A stretch of 64,000 nt of DNA from Eonycteris spelaea (taxonomy: Eukaryota > Chordata > Mammalia > Chiroptera > Pteropodidae), in assembly GCA_003508835.1 (NCBI GenBank), contig PUFA01000727.1, positions 1 through 64,000 on the forward strand. The letters run 5' to 3'. Below, one piece after another: positions 1-10,603 of the stretch. The translations under genes were made by a program, and so were the position numbers. The notes under the pieces were generated by a model, which did no database searches, was not told where the DNA came from, and saw only the letters and a list, made by a program, of their open reading frames with translations. Numbering within the stretch: the stretch's first letter is position 1; each line of letters opens with the position of its first letter.

Positions 1-520
1 AAGGGGTCCGCCCTAATCCACCCACAATTAAGCAATCCATAAGGCATTTTTTAAACTCACACAAGAAACCAGTAGGCAGAGAATTAGGTACCAGTTTAAG
101 CCAGTCACTCGCACCTGAGCAATGAAGACCCCAACAACCTTCAACTCACCTGTGCCTCATTATACCATCATTATAATATGATGCATATGCTCAGAAGTTC
201 ATTAATATCATAACAGGCTGAATTATGGGAACAAACACGTGCAGAAAGCAAAATTATAAATCACTGAGTCCTATCAATCTTAGTTATCAATCAAGGAAGC
301 CCACCCCTCTAAGAAAAGTAACCACCCACAGCAGAAAGGGATAAAAATCCCCGAAGGCTTTGTTCCTAGGCATTTTGAGCCACTCTTCTCTTGCTCAGGC
401 TTGCTTCCACGTCTGGAAGTGTACTTTCCTTTCTAATAAAATTTTTCTTTTCTACCGTATTTCAGTGTCTTGCTCAATTCTTTGTTCGAGACATCAATAT
501 CTTGGACATTGTGCTGGGAA
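1..520 (+). mobile_element. LTR, family X, copy 1 (5' end outside window)
   Basis: This is a long terminal repeat of an endogenous retrovirus, cut by the left window edge. A TATA-like ATAAAAAT lies near 343 and a polyadenylation signal (AATAAA) near 438, followed by a T-rich stretch, the usual U3-R-U5 order for the plus strand. The block around 155-250 (CATTATACCATCATTATAAT and what follows) is shared with 28,290-28,400, which defines a second copy of the same family. No retroviral coding sequence follows it. I cannot name the family; the 3' end is approximate. Confidence 0.6.
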
Positions 521-924
521 AGGATCCCCATCTCTGGTAATACTGGTCCTTTTGTCCATTGAAGGGGGCTTGAGACTGATTCCAGGTGTAGCAGGAGATC
601 AAAGTTCTCTCTTCTGTGAATGCTTCTACTGCATGACTTGTGGTTTTAGTCTGTTTCTCTGACAATCAACTCAGTATCTTGTTAGAAACAGGATAGGAGC
701 ATTCTAAGCTGGTATTGTGGTTACATTATGAATTGCTGAAAAGAGTTCTGGGTAAACAATCAGATGAACTGGTTGATCTTAGTTTTGCCCCACCACTTGG
801 GTGGCTTTGACTGAGTCAATAAACCACCTCCAACTCCTCAACATACACACATTGATCACTTCTCCTCTGAAATAAGGAAACAGGGGCCTACATACATTAT
901 CTCTGAGCTCCCTTTAAATTTAAA
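521..924. other. No gene or recognised repeat
   Basis: Between the family X LTR and the L2-like piece I see no recognisable repeat, RNA gene or coding potential. Confidence 0.5.
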
Positions 925-1045
925 GACCCATTCATTCAACACACATTCATTAAAGTCTCCTATGTGTTTGGTACTGGAAAGGACACTGGGAATGCAGAGA
1001 AGAAAACTATGAGATTGCAGCAGTCATTGTTCTGAGGGTATATCA
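925..1045. repeat. L2/MIR-type ancient repeat fragment
   Basis: The run ATTCATTCAACACACATTCATT followed by TATGTG..GGTACTGG..GACACTGGGAATGCAG resembles the shared 3' region of L2 and MIR elements (their 'ATTCATTCAACAAATATTTATTGAG' consensus type). It is short and strongly diverged, so the family is uncertain. Confidence 0.45.
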
Positions 1046-1387
1046 TGAATATACTGACTTTTGAAGGGGAGTAAAATTGCCACCGCAAAATATACCTCTT
1101 TGGCATAAAGGTTATTTTGAGCTGGTTGTTTAAAAATAAAACAGTAGACTAGGGAAAAACTCTGAAAACCAAGTAGAAGTTCCTTTGTAAGAGACATTTA
1201 GATTTATAAGATATCTCCATTTGTAAGGGTGTCTCCTCTCTGTACCAGGAATTGAAGGATGATTAAATGTTTAGAAATTCTTACAATTGAAAAGGCAACT
1301 GATTTAAATCCGCATTAACATTTACCCTCGTTTACTGTGCTTTGCCTGATAATTTCCCATACCTGGCTCTGCCCGCCTGCCAACATC

Positions 1388-2167
1388 TCTTTTTAATTAA
1401 ATTTATTGGTGTAACATTGGTTAATAACATATAATTTTAAGGTGTACAGATTATAATTAAACATCTGTGTACTCTATTTTGTGCCCCACTGTAAGTCTAG
1501 TTTCTTTTCATTACCATATATATTTGGCCCTTTTACCCACTTCACCCTCCCACTACCCTCTTTCTCTTCTGGTAACTAACCACTATTCTGTTATCTGTAC
1601 CCATCAGTTTGTTTTATGTGTTTTATTAATTTGTTTCTTACTTTTGCAATATATTATTTACAATAGCCAAGATATGAAAACTGTTGTGGTTCAATCAAAT
1701 CTAAGACCCACGGAGCCAATTGAGATGAATTGTGAGCCTTTATTAGCCAGCCGGCGACTGACTCTCTACTATGCAGGGTTAGAGGAGATCAGTCCAGAGC
1801 TCCAAAAGAGGCAGTTTATAAACCCTAGAACCACACCCTTGTTAACATTAACAAGTAAGCAGATTACAGAATCAGAAGTCGGCTGTTAGCATATCTTTGA
1901 GCAGATTACAGAAGCAGAGGAAATCCTTAATGCTGGTTTACTGGAAAATTTTCCACCCTTAGCAAAAACAACCTAAGTGCCCACTGAGGGATGATTGGAT
2001 AAAGAGGAAGTGAAACAAATATTATATCCATATACACAATGGATATAAAAGATGAAATATTACCATTTGTGACATTGATAGATCTTGAAAGTATTATGCT
2101 AAGTAAAAGATCAAGAATGGAAAAGGACAAAATCATGACTTCAATTGTATGTGGAATATAAAATATC
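1388..2167 (-). mobile_element. Short L1 insertion with internal inversion
   Basis: The left half (about 1390-1650) is the reverse complement of an L1 3' UTR, starting with the T-rich tail at 1390. The right half (about 1655-2167) is the end of L1 ORF2 in the opposite, plus orientation: CAATAGCCAAGATATG and later AACCTAAGTGCCCACTGA, ending in AATATAAA. A 3' UTR joined to an inverted upstream part is the pattern made by twin priming during L1 retrotransposition. It sits inside LTR Y copy A, with imperfect flanking repeats (near ATCTCTTTT and ATATCTTTT). Confidence 0.65.
1682..1964 (-). mobile_element. Solo LTR, family V (same family as the 41.8-47.7 kb provirus)
   Basis: Read on the minus strand this begins TGCTAAGG and ends ACCACAACA, matching both LTRs of the provirus at 41,837-47,688 over essentially the whole length. 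It includes the TTTATAAAC TATA-type box, the CTAATAAAGG polyadenylation signal and the AATTCATCTCAATTGGC stretch. It splits the L1 sequence GATATGAAAAC / AACCTAAGTG, with AAAAC directly repeated on both sides (1677-1681 and 1965-1969), as expected for a retroviral integration later reduced to a solo LTR by recombination. Confidence 0.85.
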
Positions 2168-2376
2168 TTTTATCTTTAGCTAGAAATTGTATTTAAGGTG
2201 ATTCTTGAGCCATTTGGAGAGTTACTCTGTTTTCCTGGGTTCTTCCCCATGTATATAAGAGAGATATATGTTATTAAACTTCTATTTATTTTTCTCCTTT
2301 TAATCTGTCTTTTATTAAAGGGAGAGGGTCTTAGCCAAAAACCTAGAAGGGTAGAGATAATTTTTTTTCTGTCCTT

Positions 2377-5300
2377 AATGAAGCCATATATTATTTTCTC
2401 AATTAATACAAGGAAGCCAACAATCAGTCAAGATTGTTTCCTATTTAAACCAATTGCTCTTATAATAACCAACTTCCTGCATGACTAATGCAAAACTGCA
2501 ATGAATTTGATTCCTTCTGACCTATACTTCCTCTCACTTAGAGAAAACCACTCCATGTTGAATCACCTCTGGAACACACCATCCTGTGTTTCTTGGGATT
2601 GTAAATGGTGACTTGTTAGTTTACTTATACCCTGATCCCATTTTCTGAAGCTGTTCATGGTGTCCTATTAAGAGGTAGACTCCTTCAGGGAGACATTAAC
2701 CTTTTTTGGGGGAAAATGAATTTATAGTAAACTAATTATATGCTTTGTTTCTGTACTACATCTGTCTCATCTCTGGATTGAATAGAGCTTGGGTACATTG
2801 ACAATTACTGTGATTTATCATGAGCTAATTACCTGGTCAATTGCTCCCTTACTCAAATTAAGTGAGAAAAATCAAACTAACCTTCTATTTAATGGAAGTA
2901 TTCCAAAATGGTGGTTTCCTTCATGCTCAAGATTCTGGGTAGCCCAGATGATCATCTGATGTGGTGTGATACCCACAGCTGCCTAGACGGCACAATGCTG
3001 TTCTCCAAGGGCCCATCCACCTCCAAGCACTTCTCTTTGGCTGTGTGTGTATGCGCACATACAGGGAGCCTGATTTTTTTTGGGGGGGGGGGCTAGGGCT
3101 GCTATAATAAATCAAAATCTATAACACCAAGACGCACATCCCTCCTTCTACATTAACTTATTGTGGGGCTTTATATTATTATTCACCAAAGAGAGGCTAC
3201 ATTTATTTTCCTGGGCAAGGAAAAGCAGGACTGGACATTTAAGTCTCCAGAACAGAAGTACTAAGGAAGAATGAAGCCACACTGAGGGGCAGAGGTGGGG
3301 GATGGAGGCTTTGAAGTCAGCAGCAAACCCAGGAAAGGCTTGCCTAGAGATTGATTCAACTGTTCATTTTCTCAGGTTCTGCATACTCCCCATGAGATAC
3401 TCTTCATCTACCATTAGCTGCTCATCCTAATGGTGTATATTAATTTACAACTGAGGGGAATTGAAAAAACACACTATGTTTCACAGAAGCAAGGAACTCT
3501 CAAAACCCTTTTGAAGTCATGATAAATTAAACTGCAAAAGAATGACAGTATTTATCTTGCATCATTTTTATAGTTATTGCTGCTATTTTTCTTATGCAGC
3601 CTTAATTAAGAAATGTCTTTGGGGGATATCATTTCTCTCGGGGAAGAAGCATAATTTTAAAAAATAGCTTTGTTTTATTTCTGTCGATAAGAATACATGC
3701 TGCAGATTGACCAGATGGTAGAGAGAGGTGGAAACTCTGGCTGAGAGTCTCATTCCAGTTCTACCACATACCAGCCAGGTGACTTGGGTGTTACTTTCTG
3801 GAAAATAAGAAGTTGGACTAGTCAATCTCTAGGGCCCTTCCCTGGTTCTTTGGCCACCCTCAGGTTGATAACTAAGCAATCAAAATACTGCCGGATTTGT
3901 GCACATCAATCATGAAACTCACTGATAATAGTTAAAATCTATGTTGGTTTTTAACGACTGATCTGAGTAGTCCATTCAGTATCCAGACCGATTATTCCAC
4001 AGCTGATTGTTATGAACAACCAGAAGTATTGCTGCAGAAGACAAGGATTCAGTGGGGAGAAAATAGACACAACCAGAAGCCCCTCTGCTATGGGAGCTTT
4101 AAAGGGACTGAGTTGGCCCGGGGATTTTTCTCTCCAGCCCTGGGCCAATACTGGCCACATTAGTCTTTCTCTGTAGTACAGGTTTATGCTTACTCATTTT
4201 ACAACAGCTTTGATTTAATCTACAGACAAACCCTGGTTGACTTGAAAAGTCCATTGGTGTAGCCAACCATAGTCTGCTCCTTGAGCTAATTATTTTTCTT
4301 TGTTTATAAAACATCCATATGCTTAGTAAATTCTTGTCCATGTACATTTTTATTTTCATTAATTTTATGTAACATAGCTTAAGCAATAATTCAATCTGTC
4401 TGGTTAAAAAGGGCAATAGAATGCCCTTTAAGGTTTGCAATCACAAAAGATTTCCCTCTTTAGTTCCTCTTAAAAAGGCATACTATTTTCCAGGCGAAGA
4501 GAAATTAACACAGCAATTATTCCAGCCAAGCTCTCCTTCAACAGGCCACACTCCACCAAGCAGGACTTTGGCTCTGTCACCACTTACAGTAAATCACTAG
4601 ATGGTGGAACCACCTTTGCAGTCAGAATATTTCCTCACCACAGCAGTTCTGTTTGTCATGGGTTTATGCAGTTCCTGGCACAGGGGCCTTTTCCTCCTCT
4701 GCCAGGTTTCTTTCAGACTTGCTACAGCCCAGTTTCAACTCTGGCTTGGAAGACAACCCACAAAACTACCTTTCCAATTGTTCCTTTGGGCCCAGAGAAT
4801 CTCATCCAATTTACAGTGAAGGCCTCAGTCAAAGGCATTGTTGTTCTGGAAGCTGGTACCCCAGTGGGATGGATGTTGCCAACGTGTCTCCCTCATCTAC
4901 ATTAGTCCTGAGGACTATTGGGGGACTTTGAGTTCCCACATCCCCATAAGCAGGCATGGGGTCCATTGGACAACATTACAGGGAATAATTGGGGTTCTGA
5001 AACTCCTGACTTATAAAGACCCTGGTCAAGCTGACTGTGAAAATAAAAAAAGATTTTCAAGTAACAGCAAATAAATAATAATATATATTAGGTCTCAGAC
5101 TACACAAACTAATTTGGGATTTTAGTCTATTTAGCAGGAGACTTCTATCCATCTTCCAGACTCTATCCCTCTCCCTTGTCCACACGTAGCGTTCCCTTTC
5201 TCATGAGTAATTTCTGTTAAAAAGCTTTTATGCCCAGTTTTAGGGACTTCATTCTCAGATTTACAATACTTCTCAGGCTCCATACACATAAGCCATGGGA

Positions 5301-5689
5301 TCTTGATTTCTGAAGAGGGAGTAGCTGCTGACTTTTCTGAAGAAGACATCAGATTTGGCCAATACCTCGTTTCTTTAGGAGAAGATGGCCTGGAATGGAG
5401 AAAAATGATAATGCTCAAGATGCCATGTAGTAAGTGGTGGCCGAACCTCATATGAACATCTCCATCTCTGGCCCTCTCATTACCACTCTCTTTGCTTGAT
5501 AATGAGATGTGAGCTATCAAGCCAAAATATTTATTAAGCACATTCTGCATATAGAATACATTCCAAGCCAAAAAGAAGGAGAAGAAGGAAATCAAAACTG
5601 ATAGCTCAGTCCTTTATAGTCTCTCATTAGGCTCTCACTATAGCCTGATAACTGGTCTCCATGTTGCCAACTTCTTCAATCTCTAATCC
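2377..5689. other. Mostly unique sequence; no gene recognised
   Basis: There is a T/G homopolymer run at about 3076-3093. The stretch 4,480-5,080 is less AT-rich and open in several frames at once, ending in an A-rich tail near 5,045; no frame resembles a protein I recognise, so it may be an unidentified retroposed or repeat sequence. A 154-codon open frame on the minus strand (5,131-5,595) has no recognisable domain and is of a length expected by chance in this much DNA. Confidence 0.45.
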
Positions 5690-5877
5690 AGTGGTTCTCA
5701 AATTTTAGTGACATCAGATTTACCTGCAGAGCTTATTAAAACACAGGTTTCTGGGCCATGCCCTCAGACTATCTGATGTAGTGGGTCTAGAGTGGAGGCA
5801 AGAATTTTTATTATTAAAAAGTTCTGGGTAATGCTTATGTTCATGGTCCAGTGACCACGCTTTGAGAACCACTGCTC
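5690..5877 (+). mobile_element. hAT-Charlie MITE (MER5/MER20-like)
   Basis: A non-autonomous DNA transposon relic. It begins CAGTGGTTCTCAAATTTTAG and ends CTTTGAGAACCACTG, near-perfect terminal inverted repeats of about 15 bp. Interior blocks (CAGAGCTTATTAAAACACAG, CTGGGCCATGCC) are typical of small Charlie-derived elements. CTCTAATCCA follows the right end and CTCTAATCCA precedes the left end (5,680s), giving an apparent 8-bp or longer target duplication (TCTAATCC), as hAT elements make. Confidence 0.8.
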
Positions 5878-5879
5878 TA

Positions 5880-8800
5880 ATCCATTTTCCTCTCTGTTTC
5901 TGGTATGATTCCCTAGCACAGGAGCCACCTATGGTGATCAAGTACTCACCACCCAGTACCATAAAATACAGTCTCACCTCAACATGACATTTAGGGCCTA
6001 CTCAATGTCAGCCCAACTGGTATGTGCAGCCAGAACCTCGTACATCCTATGTTCTAACTCTCAAATTTGATTCCCTCAGAAGCAAATCCTGAGATAAAGA
6101 TTTGTAGGGTAATGCCAAGAAGCATAATACAAGATGTAAATGAGATAGGGACAGAAAGGAAATCAACACAGGTTGAGTTAATGAGAAGATCACTGCTATT
6201 GGCAACTGGGGCTCAGTATCACTGGGGGCCTCTGGAGGACTGCAGAGAATGTACCTCAGAGTTATCCTGCCTGAGGATTAAGGGATCTGGGTATTATCCA
6301 CCAATTTCTGTCAGTCCACGGGTTGAGGGCTACTTTTAGACCTATTAACTGCCCATCATTTTGGTGTGCCCCTGTACAAGTCTAACTCGCTCCAGAGACC
6401 AGAGAAGGCTCTCAGACAGAGCTTTAAGTACTTGAGGGAGGAAGCCATCACGTCAGAGTTCATGGGAATACTGAGTGCTAAGGGTTCCTTGATGGAATAC
6501 AATCAGCTTCTGCTCTACAAGCCCACCCATGCTGTTAATGCCAAGCTCTTTCACACATTTGCTCTTCAGCATGGAAGGACCCAAAACCTGCCTTCTGCAC
6601 CGGTTCTCTGGAAGACAGAGCCTTGGACTGGGCTGAAGTGATTCCTTGAGCTTTGGGTGGGCATCAATCTGGTGATCCTTGGCTCAACACAAAGAAATTT
6701 GTGTGACTAGATGAAGTTAAGGATCCAGGGGCAGGTGGTGAGTAGAAACAGCAACACCAAGAAGGGCCACAAGTACTAGGGAAAGATGCTGGGGGAGGAG
6801 TGGTGGCTTAGGGTACTGACAAAGTAGCTAAGGGATGTCTGCAGATGCAATCATTTGAAGTCATTATTTGGAACAAATTTTAAGCCCACTTGCCTTCTTT
6901 TGGTCAGTGGTGATTATGAAATATACTAGAATATAAGAGAAAATAGTGGAATCAGATCATCTTAGTGCCCAAATGGGAAGTCTTAAAGAATGTAGGCTAC
7001 AAACAAAAGGCCTGCACATCACTCATGAGTGTGGTCACTACAACTGTATCGACACTTAGGTGAAGTGCTGCCCTCCCAAGTGCTGTTAAAAACCCCCTCC
7101 TTCTCAGTCAGTCTTTGCCTAAGGTACTGAGCCTCAGAAATTGTTAATTTCCTGAGAACATGACAAATTGAGACTATTCTCTCCCTTGATTTTCAGACAG
7201 ACTTTTGTTCTGCCATTGGGGATACGAGAGCACAGATTTGTGGAAGCTTAAGTGATTCAGAGCAACAAAAATGTGTAACATCGGTGTGGGTGAGTGGGCA
7301 AGAAAGACAAGAATAATAACAATAATTCCCATTCAATATTATACAGTAACTTAATGTTCACTATGTAAAAATTCTTCTCTAAAAAAATAGATATTTTTCT
7401 TAAAGAAAATCATTTGACATAACAATCTTTTGTTCATAAAATATTAGTGAATGGCTGGTTCATATCTTTTTTATCCTCTTATCCTTTTTAATCATAGTCA
7501 AAGTCATGTATGCATGAACTTTGCAAGGCATTAGAAAACATAATTTACTTGACATGATTTGGGGAGAAAAAAACTGAAATATATTAAATGTCACTCAACA
7601 ACATTATTTAGAAAGAATAAAATCAGAGACACTAATTGCCATGATGGCTATTTATATAATGCACCACTAGAGTGAAGGGATGCTGGCTGCTCTTGAAATA
7701 GTTTAAATTTAACCCAGAAGGCAACCAGTGGGGCCAGTAAAGACACATAATCTGGGAGGTGATGTTTCTCTATTAAAGTTCAGCTATTGAGAGGGTAAGG
7801 AAACAAGCAAAGGCCCTTAGTTTAGAAACCTCAAGTAAGACTGAAGAGTGGGAAAACCTAGTCCCTTTCTTATCTCATTCTCTCTCTTGATATCCTTCTC
7901 TCAGATGCCAATGTCCTAAGGATCACCCCTAAGTGTCTCAAACTCAGCGGGCAATCATTTCTGATCCAGAACAATCCTTTCTTTTCCTCCACATCAACCA
8001 AAACGTTTCTGTGCTATGTCTTAATTTCAAAAGTTTGCTATGTGATTAATTAGCTGTTGTTTACAATCTAATAAACAAATTCCTATAAAGAGTCAAGAAG
8101 TAATGGTGGTACGAGGATGACCCATCAATTTCCCATTTCAGTCTGGGTATCGCATAGGAAGGTCTCGTTTTTCTAAATGGAGCTTGTTAGTGTGAACACT
8201 AAAATTGAAGTGAATAAAATACATATGAATAAAAACATAATGTTTAAGGATTCTAGTAGTTCCCAAAGAAAATGTGATAGGATGAATAGGTTCAGTTGCT
8301 AAATCATTTTGTTCATAGTGCTAAATTAGAGGACCCCGTTTTTAGACAGAGAAATTAGAAAGGTCTATATTCACATTCTTACAAATGTATAGGCTTGTGT
8401 AATTTTCTCAAAAATAAAAAGTCTAAGGGAGTTACCTTAGAATTTTCAGTTCTTAATAAATTAAAAATAGATTTATATCATTCCTTGTAGAATGTGAGTT
8501 CTAGTATCCATTTCTCAAATGATTCTTTAGTTAGTGTACCTGGAATGGTACTGGTCTCTTTAAGTATTCAGGTAACTTTGTTTTCATTCACTGCCAGGAA
8601 ATACGAATTCTTCTCAGAGTAAAATACAGCCAAAACAGCCACACAAAAGACACTAACCAGATGGTGCTGATGTATGGAAGGCTTAGCCCATGTTCTCCAA
8701 AAAGGGTTTATACCCACTTTTGAGTGAACCTTTACAACAAAACAAACAAAGCAAACAATAACAACAATATTCTTTCACTCGCTGAATAAGATGTTGCAGC

Positions 8801-9044
8801 TAACCTTGTCAAGTAAGATTAGTTTTGGGAAGGGAAGGAAAACTAGTTAAACTAGGAGTACCTGAAGTGTACAGGCAGTATACTAAGGTACTTTCATAGA
8901 TCTTTATTCCCTTTACTTGTTGCAAACATTTGTAAAATGGTATTGTAATTCTCTACTTCTCAAAGACAAACCTAAAAAAATTATTTGCACCTAAATTAAG
9001 TGGTAGAACTAAAACTGACTCATGACCCATGCTATTACCTCTAC
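5880..9044. other. Unique sequence, nothing recognised
   Basis: About 3.2 kb of AT-rich DNA without a recognisable gene, RNA gene or repeat, except short A/T runs. No open frame of note. Confidence 0.4.
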
Positions 9045-9232
9045 ATTAGTTGTTCTCAGGTATGAGTCTCCAAACCAGCAGCATCAGCATCACTTAAGAA
9101 CTTGTCAGAAATGTACATTCTCAGGCCTTGCTCCAGATCTACTGCATGAGAAACACAATTTCAGAAGCTCAGAAATTTGTGTCTTAACAAGCCCTCCGGG
9201 TGATGCTGATGCTCCTTAAATTTTCAGAAACC
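9045..9232 (+). mobile_element. MER5A-type hAT-Charlie MITE
   Basis: Matches the MER5A pattern in order: GTTGTTCTCAGG start, CCAGCAGCATCAGCATCACT, AACTTGTCAGAAATG, TCTCAGGCC, then TTAACAAGCCCTCCGGGTGA and TGATGCTGATGC near the right end. The terminal repeats are decayed. This is an ancient, immobile eutherian element. Confidence 0.85.
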
Positions 9233-9682
9233 CTGTCCTGAATTACAAATTCACCATGATTATATCCAGGGATGTGTTAACCACAGCTTGGCCCCTACCA
9301 GGGTATTTATACATTACAAGCCCAGATGCAAGCTCACTCCTCTGTAACCACTCTCTTCTTAGCCTGAATAGCTTGCCATTGTCTATATAACCCTTTGCCA
9401 ATTTATCATATATGTCTTTTGACAACTCTTCCACTGGGGCCTAAGAGTTAGACCTTTGCAGTGATTTCATTTTTCACATTTGTTTTCTACTTAACAGTGC
9501 CTGACAACAGTGGCTTGAATAAAGCAACGAGCTTCATAAATATTCATTTCCATGATGAATGGATATATCAGAAGCTCTAACAATTGCTTTGTATACCACA
9601 AGAATATTGGAATATTCTTTGGTCTGGAGAGCACCTATTAAATGAAAATGCTGATAAATGAGAATACTTCCTCATCAAGGCC
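9233..9682. other. No feature recognised
   Basis: Short stretch between two hAT relics with no recognisable content. Confidence 0.4.
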
Positions 9683-9820
9683 AGTGCTTCTTAAATTCTA
9701 ATGTGCAAACAAACTATCTGAGGATTTTATTAAAAAGCAGATTTCATTTAGGAATCTAAATTCTTGTAAGCTCCCAGGTGATGTCCATGTTGCTGGTCCA
9801 CGGATCACACTTTGAGTAGC
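9683..9820 (+). mobile_element. MER20-type hAT-Charlie MITE
   Basis: Shows the MER20 layout: CAGTGCTTCTTAAATTCTAA at the start, GAGGATTTTATTAAAAAGCAG, AAGCTCCCAGGTGATG, TTGCTGGTCCACGGATCACA and TTTGAGTAGCGTG at the end. Diverged and short, non-autonomous. Confidence 0.8.
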
Positions 9821-10454
9821 GTGATTAGAGGGCTCATGATTTCAAAGGGTCTGACAACTATAACAAAGAAGATAGTTGAGGTGGGGACCTATGTGGCTGG
9901 CTCTGGATATCTGAAGGTAAGAAGTAGTACATTCACAGTAGTCAGAAGTAGCTGGCCCAGGAGTGAGGGGAAGCTACATTACATTAAGATTCCATTTCAG
10001 CTCAACAGAGAAGAACTTCTGAACAAGCAGAATCATCTACACGAGTAAATGGACTACTACAAAATATCTGTGCACTTTGGAAGTGTTGCTACAGATGAGG
10101 TACCACTGGGCAGAAGTATCACAGGATGGAATCTCAAATGGGACAAGATGGATGAGATGGTCTCAGGGCTAGCCTAGCAAGATTTAATTAATCACAGTTC
10201 TTTCCTTCCCCACATAAGAGCAGAGACCACATCTCTTTCTTATTAAAAAATACTGTCAACGTTCTGAATATAAGTAAACATATATTCTGAAGAAATATGA
10301 ATTTATATTTATATGTAAAAAGTATGTCATACTCATTTTTAAAGGAAAAGTGAAAATCAGTTAAATTCTATTATCCAGGCATAGAGAAGAGGAAAGTGTA
10401 AAGAAAAAGTGAAAACCAGTTAGTTAAATTCTATTACCCAGAGATAATTATCGT
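9821..10454. other. No gene recognised
   Basis: The interval holds an imperfect local duplication: AAGTGAAAATCAGTTAAATTCTATTA near 10,348 recurs as AAGTGAAAACCAGTTAG..AAATTCTATTA near 10,407. Nothing else recognised. Confidence 0.4.
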
Positions 10455-10603
10455 GAATATTTTAGATTATTTACTTCAAGCCTTTTTCTAAGCATATATT
10501 TTAAACACTTGAATTTTTCTTGATATTGAATTTTGAGCTCTGATTTTTCCCGTAGTATTTATATCTTAAGTAATTCTTCATGTCATTAAAAATGCTTCAC
10601 AAT

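Larger units (their letters stand above)
1062..2376 (+). mobile_element. LTR, family Y, copy A, interrupted by an L1
   Basis: The left part (1062-1387) starts TGAAGGGGAG and contains GCAAAATATACCTCTTTGGCAT; the right part (about 2168-2376) holds the LTR end with a TTATTAAA signal and TCTGTCTTTTATTA. Both halves match the plus-strand copy at 26,145-27,437 and, in reverse, the copies at 27,520-28,080 and 48,329-48,909. The middle 780 bp is an L1 insertion, so the LTR is older than that L1. No internal retroviral sequence adjoins it, so it is probably a solo LTR. The family is not named here. Confidence 0.65.

Noticed and set aside
1467..1889. 140-codon open frame on the plus strand
   Set aside because: It crosses from reversed L1 3' UTR into a reversed LTR; not a gene.
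4480..5080. Possible processed pseudogene
   Set aside because: GC content and an A-rich end suggest it, but no frame matched a protein I know, so I did not call it.
5131..5595. 154-codon open frame on the minus strand
   Set aside because: No recognisable domain, no splice or promoter context, and a frame of this length is expected about once or twice by chance in 64 kb.
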